A DNA stretch of 5,823 bases, from contig JAJBVR010000206.1 in NCBI GenBank assembly GCA_020859725.1, forward strand, positions 1 through 5,823. Direction: 5' to 3'. Source of the DNA: Clostridiales bacterium. Lineage in GTDB: Bacteria; Bacillota; Clostridia; Oscillospirales; Acutalibacteraceae. A program made the position numbers and the translations under genes. A model generated the notes under the pieces. The model saw only the letters and a list, made by a program, of their open reading frames with translations. It made no database searches and was not told the origin of the DNA. Of this stretch, positions 5,816-5,823 are shown one piece after another (position 1 is the first letter of the stretch; each line of letters begins with the position of its first letter).

Positions 5816-5823
5816 ATGACTCA

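Noticed and set aside
1..5823. The window as a complete compound transposon with cargo
   Set aside because: No transposase is visible, the genes are ordinary chromosomal ones, comM is cut by the repeat, and no target duplication can be paired; an inverted pair of repeat ends is all that is seen.
1..5823. CRISPR array, tRNA, rRNA, toxin-antitoxin or defence genes
   Set aside because: No regularly spaced repeats, RNA-gene signatures or matching protein motifs were seen on either strand.

Overview
The window looks like chromosomal DNA of a low-to-moderate GC Gram-positive bacterium, probably an anaerobic member of the Clostridia. The grounds are AT-rich intergenic DNA, strong AGGAG/GGGAG-type ribosome binding sites, a TTG start, consensus housekeeping promoters, a lipoprotein solute-binding protein and the protein families present. 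No species can be named from the sequence.

Layout. Positions 1-45 and 5771-5815 are a perfect 45-bp inverted repeat that brackets the whole window. It looks like two outward-facing ends of an insertion sequence, possibly IS30-like. Next to the left end lies a comM/yifB-type Mg-chelatase-like AAA+ ATPase gene (to 1568), which is damaged: its start codon is replaced by the repeat, its Walker A glycine is Asp, and a one-base frameshift in an A-run (1144-1149) splits it. A stand-alone LUD-domain protein (1591-2235) follows 22 bp downstream in the same transcription unit. Next is an unrecognised single-pass membrane protein with a signal peptide (2334-2921). A bidirectional terminator (2943-2983) separates it from a convergent lipoprotein, an orphan family-3 solute-binding protein (3007-3861, minus strand, TTG start). 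A 152-bp divergent control region with two consensus promoters leads rightward into ilvA (threonine ammonia-lyase with ACT domain, 4014-5213), then ridA (5331-5702) and a strong terminator (5725-5765).

How the genes work together. The clearest unit is ilvA-ridA. Threonine ammonia-lyase releases reactive 2-aminocrotonate/2-iminobutyrate, and RidA hydrolyses these to 2-oxobutyrate. The solute-binding protein shares the divergent promoter region with ilvA, which hints at coordinated control, but no transporter genes are present. I see no tRNA, rRNA, CRISPR array, phage genes or defence system. The most notable signals are the inverted repeat bracketing the window, the stacked lesions in comM, and the solute-binding protein lacking the usual ligand Arg. 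I do not see a convincing new multi-gene system here.
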